Assembly: GCF_041435335.1 (NCBI RefSeq)
Contig: NZ_CP108430.1
Span: 5,803,001-5,867,000, forward strand
DNA: 64,000 nucleotides
Direction of reading: 5' to 3'
Source: Streptomyces sp. NBC_01283
Lineage (GTDB): Bacteria; Actinomycetota; Actinomycetes; Streptomycetales; Streptomycetaceae
Every line of letters starts with the position of its first letter. Positions within the stretch are counted from its first letter, which is position 1. Positions 43,682-53,531 of the stretch are shown in pieces. The translations under genes and the position numbers were made by a program. A model generated the notes under the pieces. The model had not been told where the DNA came from and searched no databases. It saw nothing but the letters and a program-made list of their open reading frames with translations.

Positions 43682-44719
43682 TCAGCTGACCTTCTTGGCC
43701 TTCTCGATCGCGTCGGCGAGGTCCTCGAGGATCGGGGCGCACTTGTCGTACGAGTAGATGGGCTCGGTGACGCGGGGGATGACCTGTCCGGCCTTGACCG
43801 CGGGCAGCTTCGCCCAGGTCGGCTTCTCGATGTCAGCGGGCTGGATGGTCGCGGTGCGGTTGTCCATCATGATGACGTCCGCGGCGTGCTTGTTGACGTT
43901 CTCCCAGCTCAGGTTCTCGAACCAGCCGCCGCTCGCCTTCTTGGCGGCCTCGGACGGCTCGACGAAGTTCACGCCGAGGGACTTGAAGTACTCCAGGTCC
44001 GCGGAGAGGTTCGTGCCGGAGACGTAGAAGATGTCCTGGCTCGCCGAGCCGACGAGGACCTTGATGTCCTTGTTCGCCTTGGCGACCTTGCGCAGCCGCT
44101 CGGCGGCGGCCTCGAAGCGCTTCTTCGCCTTGACGACCTTCTCGGCCTTCACGTCCGCGCCGAGCGATTCGGCGAGCGCGAGGAGGCGCTGGAGGGGCTG
44201 GGTCATCTGGCGGTCGTAGACGCTGATGCCGACGCTGGGGGCGAGCTTGAGGATCTTGTCCTTGCTGTCCTCGGGGACGGACCAGAGGGTGCCCGCCGTG
44301 TCGAACATCGTGGAGACGAGGAGGTCGGGAGCGAGGCTCGCGTACTTCTCGATGTTGAACTTGCCCCACTCGTTGCCGAGGATCGTCAGCTTGCTGACAT
44401 CCATGTCACCGGCCTGGACGTCGGCCTTGCCGTCCTTGGTCTTCGTCGGGCCGAAGACGCCCTTGACCTCGATGCCGTAGTCGAACAGGGCGGCGGCGAC
44501 GCCGGTGAAGGCGACGATGTTCTGCGGGGTGCCCTTGCTCTTGGCGGTCGTGCCGCGGTCGTCCTTGAAGCTCCAGGGGCCGGAGTCGCCGGCGCTCTCC
44601 TTGCCCGCGCCGTCCTTCTTCTCGTCACCGCAGGCTGCCAGCAGGGCCGTGAGGCCGAGGGCACCGCCGGCGGCGAGGATGCCGCGGCGGGAGGGCTGAG
44701 GGAAGCGGGCGTGGGACAT
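43682..44719 (-). CDS. desE: desferrioxamine-binding ABC transporter lipoprotein
   Basis: 345 aa from ATG 44719. The leader has twin arginine SRRGILAAGG and a lipobox LLAAC, so it is a Tat-type lipoprotein. The mature part is a FecB/PeripBP_2 fold for ferric hydroxamate siderophores (ILGNEWGKFNIEKYASLAPDLLVSTMFD in two blocks). In S. coelicolor DesE takes up ferrioxamines. It is a separate iron-controlled unit upstream of desABCD on the same strand. No permease genes are next to it. Confidence 0.95.
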   Translation of the reverse strand: MSHARFPQPSRRGILAAGGALGLTALLAACGDEKKDGAGKESAGDSGPWSFKDDRGTTAKSKGTPQNIVAFTGVAAALFDYGIEVKGVFGPTKTKDGKADVQAGDMDVSKLTILGNEWGKFNIEKYASLAPDLLVSTMFDTAGTLWSVPEDSKDKILKLAPSVGISVYDRQMTQPLQRLLALAESLGADVKAEKVVKAKKRFEAAAERLRKVAKANKDIKVLVGSASQDIFYVSGTNLSADLEYFKSLGVNFVEPSEAAKKASGGWFENLSWENVNKHAADVIMMDNRTATIQPADIEKPTWAKLPAVKAGQVIPRVTEPIYSYDKCAPILEDLADAIEKAKKVS

Positions 44720-44780
44720 ATGAGGGTCTCTGCTTTCGTGAGGACGGCGGCGCGGCGGGGCCACTGGCCGGAACTAGCGC

Positions 44781-44799
44781 TTAGGCTAACCTAACCTAA
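44781..44799. promoter_or_regulatory. iron box upstream of desE
   Basis: TTAGGCTAACCTAACCTAA, an excellent iron-box match, 62-80 bases before the desE ATG. Confidence 0.93.
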
Positions 44800-44847
44800 G
44801 CTGATGTCCAGTGGCCCCCGCGCTCGCCTTCCCCACCGCGGGCGTGG

Positions 44848-46002
44848 TTATCCCGCGAATCCCAGCTCCCTGGCGATCAGCATGCGCTGGACCTCGCTGG
44901 TGCCCTCGCCGATCTCCAGGATCTTGGAGTCGCGCCACATCCGTGCCACGGGGTACTCGTTCATGAAGCCGTACCCGCCGTGGATCTGGGTGGCCTCGCG
45001 CGCGTTGTCGACGGCGACCGTGGAGGAGTAGAGCTTCGCGATCGCCGCCTCCTTCTTGAAGGGCTCACCGCCGACGAGCCGTGACGCCGCGTCCCGCCAG
45101 CCGACCCGGGCCATGTGTGCCCGCATCTCCATGTCGGCGATTTTGAACTGGATCGCTTGGTTCGCCCCGATCGGCTTCCCGAAGGCGTGCCGCTCCTTGG
45201 CGTACTTCACGGACTCGTCGACGCAGCCCTGCGCGAGGCCCGTCGCGAGCGCGGAGATCGCGACCCGGCCCTCGTCCAGGATCCGCAGGAACTGCGCATA
45301 GCCGCGGCCCTCTTCACCCAAGAGGTTCGCCACCGGAACGCGCACATCGGCGAAGGACAGCTCGCGGGTGTCCGAGGCGTTCCAGCCGACCTTCGAGTAC
45401 GGCGCCGCGACCGTGAACCCGGGCGTCCCGGACGGCACGATGATCGAGGAGATGAGCGGACGGCCGTCCGCCTTGCGGCCGGTGACGGCGGTGACCGTGA
45501 CCAGGCCCGTGATGTCCGTGCCGGAGTTCGTGATGAAGCACTTGGAGCCGTTGATCACCCACTCGTCGCCGTCCCGCACCGCGGTCGTGCGCGTGCCGCC
45601 CGCGTCCGAGCCGCCGTCCGGCTCCGTCAGGCCGAAGGCGCCGAGGAGTTCACCGGAACAGAGCCGGGGCAGCCACTCCTGCTTCTGCTCGTCCGTGCCG
45701 TAGAGGTGGATCGGCATGGCGCCCAGCGAGACGCCCGCCTCCAGGGTGATCGCCACCGAGGAGTCGACCCGCGCCAGCTCCTCAAGCGCGATGCCGAGGG
45801 CGAGATAGTCGCCGCCCATGCCGCCGTACTCCTCGGGGAAGGGCAGGCCGAACAGGCCCATGCGGCCCATCTCGCGGACGATCTCGTACGGGAACTCATG
45901 CCGTTCGTACAGGTCGCCGATCTTCGGGGCGACGACCTCGTGCGCGAACTCCTCGACGGTGCGGCGGAGTTCCTCGTGCTCGGGGGACAGACGGTGATCC
46001 AT
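44848..46002 (-). CDS. acyl-CoA dehydrogenase (isovaleryl-CoA dehydrogenase type)
   Basis: 384 aa, full ACAD fold: GAFGLTEPDGGSDAGGTRTTA (FAD/substrate loop, split), CFITNSGTDITGLV, KYAKERHAFGKPI, and GEGTSEVQRMLIARELGF at the end. It is the last of four genes with HMG-CoA lyase and a biotin-dependent carboxylase, which is the composition of a leucine/isovalerate (liu) cluster; hence isovaleryl-CoA is the likely substrate. Starts 6 bases after the HMG-CoA lyase stop. Confidence 0.88.
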   Translation of the reverse strand: MDHRLSPEHEELRRTVEEFAHEVVAPKIGDLYERHEFPYEIVREMGRMGLFGLPFPEEYGGMGGDYLALGIALEELARVDSSVAITLEAGVSLGAMPIHLYGTDEQKQEWLPRLCSGELLGAFGLTEPDGGSDAGGTRTTAVRDGDEWVINGSKCFITNSGTDITGLVTVTAVTGRKADGRPLISSIIVPSGTPGFTVAAPYSKVGWNASDTRELSFADVRVPVANLLGEEGRGYAQFLRILDEGRVAISALATGLAQGCVDESVKYAKERHAFGKPIGANQAIQFKIADMEMRAHMARVGWRDAASRLVGGEPFKKEAAIAKLYSSTVAVDNAREATQIHGGYGFMNEYPVARMWRDSKILEIGEGTSEVQRMLIARELGFAG

Positions 46003-46008
46003 CGTTCT

Positions 46009-46980
46009 TCACTGCTCCTGGTGGGAGGTGCCTGTCAGGGCACGGACGGTGCGGGACGGGCTGGGTCGGCCCAGTTGTTCGGCCATCCACGCGCTCGTGG
46101 CGGTGAGCTTGCCGAGATCGACGCCGGTCTCGATGCCGAGGCCGTCGAGCATCCATACGAGGTCTTCGGTGGCGAGATTGCCGGTGGCGCTCTTCGCGTA
46201 CGGACAGCCGCCGAGGCCGCCCGCCGACGCGTCGACCGTGCGCACGCCGTGCTGCAGGGCGGCGAGGGTGTTCGAGAGCGCCTGGCCGTACGTGTCGTGG
46301 AAGTGCACGCCGATGCGGTCCGTCGGCACGCCCTCCTCGTTCAACTCGGCCAGGAGGGCCAGGACATGGCCCGGCGTGGCCACGCCGATGGTGTCGCCGA
46401 GGCTCAGCTCCTCGCAGCCCATGTCCAGGAGGGCCTTCGCGGTGCGGACGACCTGGGCGATGGGCACCGGGCCCTCCCACGGGTCGCCGAAGCACATGGA
46501 GAGATAGCCCCGCACATGCACCTTCTGCTCGCGCGCGCGGGCCACCACCGGCTCCGACATGGCGAGCGCCTCGGCCATCGTGCGGTTGAGGTTGGCCTTG
46601 GCGAAGGACTCCGTGGCGCTGACGAAGACGGCGATGCCGCGGGCGCCCAGTGCCAGGGCGCGGTCCAGGCCCCGGTCGTTGGGCACCAGGACGGGGAGCT
46701 TCGTCCCCTCGCCCTGCACGTCCCGCAGCAGCGGGAACAGCTGCTCGGAGTCGGCCAGTTGGGGCACCCACTTGGGGTGCACGAAGCTGGTCGCCTCGAC
46801 GGTCGTGAGGCCCGCGGCGGCGAGGCGGCGGATGAACTCCGCCTTGATCTCGGTGGGGACGACCGCCTTCTCGTTCTGCAGGCCGTCCCGTGCGCCCACC
46901 TCGTAGATGCGGACGCGGGGCGGGAGATCCTGGGTGGGGACGGTCATGGGGAGGCCGAGCGTCCGGGCGTCGGTGGTCAT
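46009..46980 (-). CDS. hydroxymethylglutaryl-CoA lyase
   Basis: 323 aa TIM-barrel lyase of the HMGL-like family: [12 protein letters not shown] at the start (catalytic R/D), [28 protein letters not shown] (metal histidines), and signature [15 protein letters not shown] with catalytic cysteine. It cleaves HMG-CoA to acetyl-CoA and acetoacetate, last step of leucine breakdown. Overlaps the carboxylase alpha stop by 4 bases. Confidence 0.95.
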   Translation of the reverse strand: MTTDARTLGLPMTVPTQDLPPRVRIYEVGARDGLQNEKAVVPTEIKAEFIRRLAAAGLTTVEATSFVHPKWVPQLADSEQLFPLLRDVQGEGTKLPVLVPNDRGLDRALALGARGIAVFVSATESFAKANLNRTMAEALAMSEPVVARAREQKVHVRGYLSMCFGDPWEGPVPIAQVVRTAKALLDMGCEELSLGDTIGVATPGHVLALLAELNEEGVPTDRIGVHFHDTYGQALSNTLAALQHGVRTVDASAGGLGGCPYAKSATGNLATEDLVWMLDGLGIETGVDLGKLTATSAWMAEQLGRPSPSRTVRALTGTSHQEQ

Positions 46981-48923
46981 TCCTTGTCTCCCTCCGCCTC
47001 GTCGGGGACCACCACGGCAAGCACCTGGTCCATGGCGACGGTCGAGCCCGGTGTGACGTCGAGTTCGCTGACGGTGCCCGCGTGCGGGGCGGAGATGACG
47101 TGCTCCATCTTCATGGCCTCCACCACCAGGAGGCTCTGCCCCTGGGTCACGTGGTCGCCGGTGGACACCTTGACGACCGTGACCGTGCCGGGCATGGGCG
47201 CGGTGAGGGCGTCGGCCCCGCTGTGGGCGGCGCCGGTGAGGCTCGCCGCCACGGGGTCGAAGTCCTGGACGTGCCAGGCGTCGCCGTCCCGGCCCAGCCA
47301 GTCGGCGGCGCGGTGGAAGGTGTGGGTGAGGCCGTCCACGTGCACCGTGACGCGGCCGGGCTCCACGGTGCGGTGGCCGGCGCCCGCGATGTGCGCGACG
47401 GGCTCGTGACCCGGGACGCGCAGGTGGTGCGTCAGCGGGGCCGGGGTGCCGCCGAGGCGCCAGCCCTTCGGCTCCGCGAACGGGTCCCGCCAGCCGTCAC
47501 CGGCCGGTTCGAGGGTGGCGGTGCGGACGGCTGCCGCCGCCTCGTACACCTCGTCGGGCACTCCTTCGGGGACGAGGCCTTCCGCCTCGCGCTCCACGAG
47601 GCCCGTGTCCAGCTCACCGGAGACCACCGCCGGGTGGGCGAGGAGCCGCCGCAGGAACCCCGCGTTCGTCGGCACCCCCAGGGTGACCGTCCCGGCGAGC
47701 GCGGCCCGCAGCTTGCGCAGCGCGGTGGGGCGGTCGGGGCCGTACGCGATGACCTTCGACAGCATCGGGTCGTACAGACTCCCGACCTCCGTGCCCTCGC
47801 TCAGCCCGGAGTCGGTCCGCACGCCGTCGCCCTGCGGCTCGTGCAGCGCCAGGACCGTCCCACCGGACGGCAGGAAGCCGCGGGAGGGGTCCTCGGCGCA
47901 GACGCGGGCCTCGATCGCGTGGCCGGTGAGCGTGATGTCCCGCTGTGCGTACGGGAGTTCCTCGCCGGCGGCGACCCGCAGCTGCCACTCCACCAGGTCG
48001 ATGCCGGTGATGAGCTCCGTCACCGGGTGCTCCACCTGGAGGCGGGTGTTCATCTCCATGAAGTAGTACGACGCCGGATCCTTGCCCGGCACGATGAACT
48101 CCACCGTGCCCGCGCCCGCATAGCCGCAGGAGCGCGCCGCCTGGACCGCCGCCTCGCCCATCGACGCGCGCGTGGCCTCGTCGAGCAGGACGCTGGGCGC
48201 CTCCTCGATGATCTTCTGGTGGCGCCGCTGGAGGGAGCACTCGCGCTCCCCGAGGTGGATCACGTTCCCGTGGCCGTCCGCGAGTACCTGGATCTCGATG
48301 TGCCGGGGACGGTCGATCCACCGCTCCACGAGCAGCGTGTCGTCACCGAAGGAGGACCGCGCCTCGCGCCGCGCGGCGGCGATCTCATCCGCGAGCAGCG
48401 CGGCGTCCCGCACCAGGCGCATGCCCTTGCCGCCGCCGCCCGCCGACGGCTTGAGCAGTACCGGCATGCCGATCTCCCGGGCGGCGTCGGCCAGTTGGGC
48501 GTCGGTCAGGCCGCTGCCCGACGAGCCGGGGACCACCGGGACCCCGGCCGCCTCGACCGTCTCCTTGGCGCGGATCTTGTCGCCCATCAGGTCGATCGCC
48601 GAGGCGGGCGGCCCGATGAAGACGAGACCCGCCGCCTCGCAGGCCCGCGCGAACTCCGCGTTCTCGGCGAGGAAGCCGTACCCCGGGTGGACGGCCTGGG
48701 CGCCGGACCGGGCCGCCGCCTCCAGGATGCGCTCGATGGACAGATAGCTCTCGGTGGCCGGTGCGGGACCGATCCGTACGGCCGTGTCCGCCTCGCGGAC
48801 GTGCCGGGCGTCCGCGTCCGCGTCGCTGAAGACCGCGACGGAGCGGACGCCGAGCGCGCGCAGCGTGCGGATGACGCGGACCGCGATCTCGCCCCTGTTC
48901 GCGACCAGAACCGTGTCGAACAT
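46977..48923 (-). CDS. biotin-dependent acyl-CoA carboxylase alpha subunit (probably methylcrotonyl-CoA)
   Basis: 648 aa from ATG 48923 (GGGGAGAGGG ahead), or 662 aa from ATG 48965. Biotin carboxylase domain [20 protein letters not shown] (short form cited), ATP-grasp loop [12 protein letters not shown], and [16 protein letters not shown] middle linker domain precedes the C-terminal biotinyl domain with [11 protein letters not shown], lysine carrying biotin. Together with the adjacent carboxyltransferase it carboxylates 3-methylcrotonyl-CoA; the cluster partners favour that substrate over propionyl-CoA. Confidence 0.92.
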   Translation of the reverse strand: MFDTVLVANRGEIAVRVIRTLRALGVRSVAVFSDADADARHVREADTAVRIGPAPATESYLSIERILEAAARSGAQAVHPGYGFLAENAEFARACEAAGLVFIGPPASAIDLMGDKIRAKETVEAAGVPVVPGSSGSGLTDAQLADAAREIGMPVLLKPSAGGGGKGMRLVRDAALLADEIAAARREARSSFGDDTLLVERWIDRPRHIEIQVLADGHGNVIHLGERECSLQRRHQKIIEEAPSVLLDEATRASMGEAAVQAARSCGYAGAGTVEFIVPGKDPASYYFMEMNTRLQVEHPVTELITGIDLVEWQLRVAAGEELPYAQRDITLTGHAIEARVCAEDPSRGFLPSGGTVLALHEPQGDGVRTDSGLSEGTEVGSLYDPMLSKVIAYGPDRPTALRKLRAALAGTVTLGVPTNAGFLRRLLAHPAVVSGELDTGLVEREAEGLVPEGVPDEVYEAAAAVRTATLEPAGDGWRDPFAEPKGWRLGGTPAPLTHHLRVPGHEPVAHIAGAGHRTVEPGRVTVHVDGLTHTFHRAADWLGRDGDAWHVQDFDPVAASLTGAAHSGADALTAPMPGTVTVVKVSTGDHVTQGQSLLVVEAMKMEHVISAPHAGTVSELDVTPGSTVAMDQVLAVVVPDEAEGDKE

Positions 48924-48975
48924 CGTCCCTCTCCCCGGGGTGGTCCCTTGCTGGAAGTCGCTCATCGTCCGCCCC

Positions 48976-50592
48976 TCACATCCGGAAGACGCCGAAGCCG
49001 GGCTCGCCCAGTGGTGCCTCGGCGCACGCGGTCAGGGCGAGGCCGAGGACCTGCCGGGTCTCCATGGGGTCGATCACGCCGTCGTCCCACAGCCGGGCCG
49101 TGGCGTAGTAGGCGTTGCCCTGCTGCTCGTACTGGGCACGGACCGGGTCCTTGAAGGCCTCCTCGTCCTGCGCCGACCACTCCTCGCCCCGCGCCTCCAA
49201 CTGGTCGCGCTTGACGGTCGCGAGGACCGAGGCGGCCTGCTCGCCGCCCATCACGGAGATCTTGGCGTTCGGCCACATCCACAGGAAGCGGGGGGAGTAG
49301 GCGCGGCCGCACATCGAGTAGTTCCCCGCGCCGTACGAACCGCCGATCACGACCGTCAGCTTCGGCACGCGCGTGCAGGCCACCGCCGTCACCATCTTGG
49401 CGCCGTGCTTGGCGATGCCGCCCGCCTCGTAGTCCCGGCCGACCATGAATCCTGAGATGTTCTGCAGGAAGACGAGGGGGATGCCGCGCTGGTCGCACAG
49501 CTCGATGAAGTGGGCGCCCTTCTGGGCGGACTCGGAGAACAGGATGCCGTTGTTCGCGATGATGCCGACCGGGTGGCCGTGGATGTGGGCGAAGCCCGTC
49601 ACCAGCGTCTGGCCGTACTCCGCCTTGAACTCGGCGAAGCGGGAGCCGTCGACCACGCGCGCGATGACCTCGCGGACGTCATAGGGGGTGCGGGAGTCCG
49701 TCGGTACCGCTCCGTAGAGCCCGAGGGGGTCGACCTTCGGCTCCTCCACCGGGCGGACGGACCACGGGAGTTCGGCGCGGTCGGGGAGCGTGGAGACGAT
49801 CGTCCGCACGATGCGCAGTGCGTGCGCGTCGTCCTCGGCGAGGTGGTCGGTCACGCCGGAGACCCGGGAGTGGACCTCGCCGCCGCCGAGCTCCTCGGCC
49901 GTCACGACCTCGCCGGTCGCGGCCTTCACCAGGGGCGGGCCGCCGAGGAAGATCGTCCCCTGATTGCGGACGATCACCGCCTCGTCGCTCATCGCGGGGA
50001 CGTACGCACCGCCCGCCGTGCACGAGCCGAGCACGGCAGCGATCTGCGGGACGCCCGCACCGGACATCCGCGCCTGGTTGTAGAAGATCCGCCCGAAGTG
50101 CTCGCGGTCCGGGAAGACGTCGTCCTGCATCGGCAGGAAGGCGCCGCCCGAGTCCACCAGGTACAGGCAGGGGAGGCGGTTCTCCAGCGCGACCTCCTGG
50201 GCGCGCAGATGCTTCTTCACCGTCATGGGGTAATACGTGCCGCCCTTGACGGTGGCGTCGTTCGCGACGATCACGCAGGTCCGCCCGGAGACCCGGCCGA
50301 TGCCGGCGATGACCCCGGCCGCCGGTGCGTCCCCGCCGTACAGACCGTCGGCCGCGAGCGGTGCCAGCTCAAGGAAGGGCGACCCGGGGTCGAGCAGAGC
50401 GTCCACGCGGTCGCGGGGCAGCAGCTTGCCGCGCGCGACATGGCGGGCGCGGGCCCGCTCGCCACCGCCGAGCCTGGCCGCCGCGAGCTTGGCCCGCAGC
50501 TCGTCGACCAGGGCGCGGTGCCCCGCCTCGTTCGTCCGCCAGGTCTGCGACGCGGGATCGGCCGCGCTCGCAAGGACTGGTGCCGGCTGCAT
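48976..50592 (-). CDS. acyl-CoA carboxylase beta subunit (carboxyltransferase)
   Basis: 538 aa, the length and layout of MccB-type carboxyltransferases with two crotonase-like halves. Motifs: [21 protein letters not shown] (split), [69 protein letters not shown]. First gene of the leftward operon; divergent from the TetR regulator over two operators. Confidence 0.93.
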   Translation of the reverse strand: MQPAPVLASAADPASQTWRTNEAGHRALVDELRAKLAAARLGGGERARARHVARGKLLPRDRVDALLDPGSPFLELAPLAADGLYGGDAPAAGVIAGIGRVSGRTCVIVANDATVKGGTYYPMTVKKHLRAQEVALENRLPCLYLVDSGGAFLPMQDDVFPDREHFGRIFYNQARMSGAGVPQIAAVLGSCTAGGAYVPAMSDEAVIVRNQGTIFLGGPPLVKAATGEVVTAEELGGGEVHSRVSGVTDHLAEDDAHALRIVRTIVSTLPDRAELPWSVRPVEEPKVDPLGLYGAVPTDSRTPYDVREVIARVVDGSRFAEFKAEYGQTLVTGFAHIHGHPVGIIANNGILFSESAQKGAHFIELCDQRGIPLVFLQNISGFMVGRDYEAGGIAKHGAKMVTAVACTRVPKLTVVIGGSYGAGNYSMCGRAYSPRFLWMWPNAKISVMGGEQAASVLATVKRDQLEARGEEWSAQDEEAFKDPVRAQYEQQGNAYYATARLWDDGVIDPMETRQVLGLALTACAEAPLGEPGFGVFRM

Positions 50593-50642
50593 CAGTCGAG
50601 CCCCCTTGCTCGGTCCACTCGATGGCCGCGGTCCGCTCGGTG

Positions 50643-50658
50643 GTTAATGAGCGTTAAC
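50643..50658. promoter_or_regulatory. TetR operator 1 in carboxylase/regulator gap
   Basis: GTTAATGAGCGTTAAC, a 16-bp palindrome-like site, almost the same as the site 29 bases to the right (GTTAACGAGCGCTAAC). Confidence 0.8.
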
Positions 50659-50671
50659 GCGTTTCGTTCAG

Positions 50672-50687
50672 GTTAACGAGCGCTAAC
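50672..50687. promoter_or_regulatory. TetR operator 2 in carboxylase/regulator gap
   Basis: GTTAACGAGCGCTAAC. Consensus of both sites GTTAAyGAGCGyTAAC. It is 23-38 bases before the regulator ATG, so autoregulation and control of the divergent carboxylase operon are expected. Confidence 0.82.
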
Positions 50688-50709
50688 CGCCCTGTCTAGA
50701 ATTGATTCC

Positions 50710-51300
50710 ATGGCCACCAGAACCGACGCCCCCACCCGTCGCGAGCAGATCCTCAGGGAAGCCGCCCGGCTCTTCGCCGAGCGCGGCTTCCACGGAGTCG
50801 GAGTGGACGAGATAGGAGCCGCCGTCGGCATCAGCGGACCCGGTCTCTACCGCCACTTCGCGGGCAAGGACGCGATGCTCGCCGAGCTGCTCGTCGGCAT
50901 CAGCGGGCAGCTGCTGACCGGCGGCAAACGGTGTGTGGCCGAAGCGGACGGTTCGCCGGAGCGGGTGCTCGACGCGCTCATCGAGGGGCACATCGACTTC
51001 GCCCTCGACGACCGCTCGCTGATCACCCTGCACGACCGCGAGCTCGACCGCCTGCGGGACACCGACCGCAAGCTGGTCCGCCAGCTCCAGCGGCAGTACG
51101 TGGAGATCTGGGTCGACGTCGTGCGCAAGGTCTATCCGGACCTCGCCGAGAACGCCGCCCGCGTCTGCGTGCACGCGGTCTTCGGGCTGCTCAACTCCAC
51201 GCCCCACCTGAGCCGCCGCGACGCGCTGCCCAGCCGTGCGGCCATGGCGGAGCTGCTGCACGGTCTGGCGCGCGGGGCCTTCGCTTCGGCGGTGGCGTGA
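50710..51300 (+). CDS. TetR-family regulator of the acyl-CoA carboxylase operon
   Basis: 196 aa. N-terminal HTH about 12-58: REQILREAARLFAERGFHGVGVDEIGAAVGISGPGLYRHF (in two blocks), the usual TetR pattern. The C-terminal ligand domain (SACE_7040-type) is helical. Divergent from the carboxylase genes with two 16-bp operators between, so it is the probable local repressor; ligand perhaps an acyl-CoA of leucine breakdown. Confidence 0.9.
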   Translation: MATRTDAPTRREQILREAARLFAERGFHGVGVDEIGAAVGISGPGLYRHFAGKDAMLAELLVGISGQLLTGGKRCVAEADGSPERVLDALIEGHIDFALDDRSLITLHDRELDRLRDTDRKLVRQLQRQYVEIWVDVVRKVYPDLAENAARVCVHAVFGLLNSTPHLSRRDALPSRAAMAELLHGLARGAFASAVA

Positions 51301-51356
51301 CGGGAGCGACAGGACTTCTCTCTGGACGGTCCGGTGACCGACGGGTAACGTTGCCC

Positions 51357-51370
51357 TGAGCAAGCGCTTA
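51357..51370. promoter_or_regulatory. candidate operator TGAGC-AAGC-GCTTA
   Basis: TGAGCAAGCGCTTA, a nearly symmetrical sequence 49-62 bases before the GTG of the next acyl-CoA dehydrogenase gene. I recall similar sites before fatty-acid genes of actinobacteria but cannot name the regulator. Confidence 0.4.
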
Positions 51371-51418
51371 GTCGCGTTGCGCTCGGCCGAGCCTGGTGTC
51401 GTATCGAAGGAGTTTTCC

Positions 51419-52576
51419 GTGCGCCGTACCGTTTTCAATGAAGACCACGAGGCGTTCCGGGAGACCCTGCGCGCCTTCATCGAGGCCGAGGTCGTCCCGG
51501 TCCACGAGGAGTGGTTCGCCGCCGGCCAGGTGCCGCGCGAGTTCTACTACAAGCTCGCCGAGCTGGGCCTCTTCGGCATCAGCGTCCCCGAGGAGTTCGG
51601 CGGCGCGGGCATCGACTCGCACAAGTTCGAGGCGATCCAGTACGAGGAGACGGCCCGCGCGGGCGTCACCTTCGGCGGCTCCGGCGTCCACGTGCTGCTC
51701 GCCCTGCCGTACATCAAGGCGCTCGGCACCGACGAGCAGAAGAAGCGGTACCTGGAGAAGTTCGTCTCCGCCGAGGAGATGTGGGCCCTGGCGATGACCG
51801 AGCCGGGCACCGGCTCCGACCTCGCGGGCATGAAGACCACCGCCAAGCTCTCCGAGGACGGCACGCACTACGTCCTCAACGGCTCCAAGACCTTCATCAC
51901 CGGCGGCGTGCACGCCGACCGCGTGATCGTCTGCGCCCGTACGTCCGCGCCCACCGCCGAGGACCGCCGCTTCGGCATCTCCCTCTTCGCCGTGGACACC
52001 AAGTCCGAGGGCTACTCCATCGGCCGCAAGCTCGACAAGCTCGGCCTGAAGACCTCCGACACCGCCGAGCTGGCGTTCGTCGACGTCAAGGTGCCCGTCG
52101 AGGACCTCCTCGGCGAGGAGAACAAGGGCTTCTACTACCTCGGGAGCAACCTGCCCTCCGAGCGCTGGGGCATCGCCTACGGCGCGTACGCGCAGGCCAA
52201 GGCCGCTGTCCGGTTCGCCAAGGAGTACGTCCAGGACCGCACGGTCTTCGGCAAGACGGTCGCCTCCTTCCAGAACACCAAGTTCGAGCTGGCCGCCTGC
52301 CAGGCCGAGGTGGATGCGGCCGAGGCCGTCGCCGACCGCGCCCTGGAGGCCCTGGACGCGGGCGAGCTGACCGCCGCCGAGGCCGCCTCCGCGAAGCTCT
52401 TCAACACCGAGGTCGCGCACCGCGTCATCGACAAGTGCCTCCAGCTGCACGGCGGCTACGGCTTCATGAACGAGTACCCCATCGCCCGTCTGTACGCGGA
52501 CAACCGCGTCAACCGCATCTACGGCGGCACCAGCGAGGTCATGAAGATGATCATCGCCAAGAACATGGGCCTGTAA
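51419..52576 (+). CDS. acyl-CoA dehydrogenase
   Basis: 385 aa from GTG 51419 behind GAAGGAG. ACAD fold with MTEPGTGSDLAGMKTTA, KTFITGGVHADRVIVCART (split), RTVFGKTVASFQNTKFELA, HGGYGFMNEYPIARLYADNR and IYGGTSEVMKMIIAKNMG. Long- or medium-chain acyl-CoA oxidising enzyme with ETF as acceptor is the family expectation. Followed 24 bases later by a thioesterase, so the two may be one transcript. Confidence 0.92.
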   Translation: MRRTVFNEDHEAFRETLRAFIEAEVVPVHEEWFAAGQVPREFYYKLAELGLFGISVPEEFGGAGIDSHKFEAIQYEETARAGVTFGGSGVHVLLALPYIKALGTDEQKKRYLEKFVSAEEMWALAMTEPGTGSDLAGMKTTAKLSEDGTHYVLNGSKTFITGGVHADRVIVCARTSAPTAEDRRFGISLFAVDTKSEGYSIGRKLDKLGLKTSDTAELAFVDVKVPVEDLLGEENKGFYYLGSNLPSERWGIAYGAYAQAKAAVRFAKEYVQDRTVFGKTVASFQNTKFELAACQAEVDAAEAVADRALEALDAGELTAAEAASAKLFNTEVAHRVIDKCLQLHGGYGFMNEYPIARLYADNRVNRIYGGTSEVMKMIIAKNMGL

Positions 52577-52600
52577 AGATCGCCCTGTAGAACTTGATTC

Positions 52601-53479
52601 ATGAACAAGGCACTTGAGTCCCTCCTCGATCTGCTCGACCTGGAGCAGATCGAGGAGGACATATTCCGGGGCGTGAGCCGCTCGGCGCTCGTCCCGCGCG
52701 TCTTCGGCGGCCAGGTGGCCGCCCAGGCGCTGGTGGCGGCCGGCCGCACCGTCCCCGCCGAAAGGCCCGCCCACTCCCTGCACGCGTACTTCCTGCGTGC
52801 GGGGGACCCGGGCGCGCCGATCGTCTACACCGTCGACCGGATCCGTGACGGCCGCTCCTTCACCACGCGCCGCGTCGTCGCCGTCCAGCACGGGCAGCCG
52901 ATATTCCACCTCTCCGCGTCCTTCCAGACGTACGAGGAGGGCCTGGAGCACCAGACGGGAATGCCGGCGGCCCCGGCCCCGGAGACGCTCCCGACCGCCG
53001 CCGAGATGCTGCCGCGTCACCTGCCGGCCCATGTCGCCGAGCGGCTGATCGAGGCCCGCGCGGCCGTCGACCTGCGCTACGTGGACGCGCCGCCCTGGGC
53101 CACCGTCGGGCAGCCGCGCGAACCGCGCTCCCAGGTGTGGTTCCGCACCAACGGCAAACTCGACGACTACGGCAACCACACGGTCGACTCCCTGCTGCAC
53201 GTCTGCCTCGCCACGTACGTCTCCGACATGACGCTCCTCGACTCGGTGCTGCTCGCGCACGGCCGGGGCGGCTGGGCGGTCGGTGACGTCGTCGGTGCCT
53301 CGCTCGACCACGCCATGTGGTTCCACCGCCCCTTCAGGGCCGACGAATGGCTCCTGTACGACCAGGAGTCGCCCTCGGCGTCCGGCGGGCGCGGACTCGG
53401 CCAGGCGCGGATCTGGACGCAGGACGGGCAGCTCGCGGTGACGGTGATTCAGGAAGGCGTCGTCCGCGTTCCCCGGTGA
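52601..53479 (+). CDS. tesB: acyl-CoA thioesterase II (TesB family)
   Basis: 292 aa, double hot-dog fold: FGGQVAAQALVAA, HSLHAYFLRAGDPGAPIVY, GRSFTTRRVVAVQ in the first half, and SLDHAMWFHRPFRADEWLLYDQESPSA in the second; D in the last region and Q/T in the second hot-dog match TesB. It hydrolyses acyl-CoA to free acid and CoA. The last 32 bases are tandemly repeated just beyond the stop codon. Confidence 0.93.
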   Translation: MNKALESLLDLLDLEQIEEDIFRGVSRSALVPRVFGGQVAAQALVAAGRTVPAERPAHSLHAYFLRAGDPGAPIVYTVDRIRDGRSFTTRRVVAVQHGQPIFHLSASFQTYEEGLEHQTGMPAAPAPETLPTAAEMLPRHLPAHVAERLIEARAAVDLRYVDAPPWATVGQPREPRSQVWFRTNGKLDDYGNHTVDSLLHVCLATYVSDMTLLDSVLLAHGRGGWAVGDVVGASLDHAMWFHRPFRADEWLLYDQESPSASGGRGLGQARIWTQDGQLAVTVIQEGVVRVPR

Positions 53480-53508
53480 TTCGGGAAGGCGTCGTTCGCG
53501 TCCGCCGG
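53445..53508. repeat. 32-bp tandem duplication across the tesB stop codon
   Basis: 53445-53476 and 53477-53508 match at 28 of 32 positions. The first copy encodes the end VIQEGVVRVPR; the second would encode nearly the same peptide (VIREGVVRVRR) in another frame after the stop. Confidence 0.92.
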
Positions 53509-53510
53509 TG

Positions 53511-53529
53511 ATCGGACATACGGTCCGAT
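53511..53529. promoter_or_regulatory. palindrome directly upstream of CDF exporter
   Basis: ATCGGAC-ATACG-GTCCGAT, perfect 7-bp arms and 5-base spacer, ending 2 bases before the CDF ATG at 53532 and covering the place of the ribosome binding site. It may be an operator or an mRNA hairpin. Confidence 0.5.
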
Positions 53530-53531
53530 AC

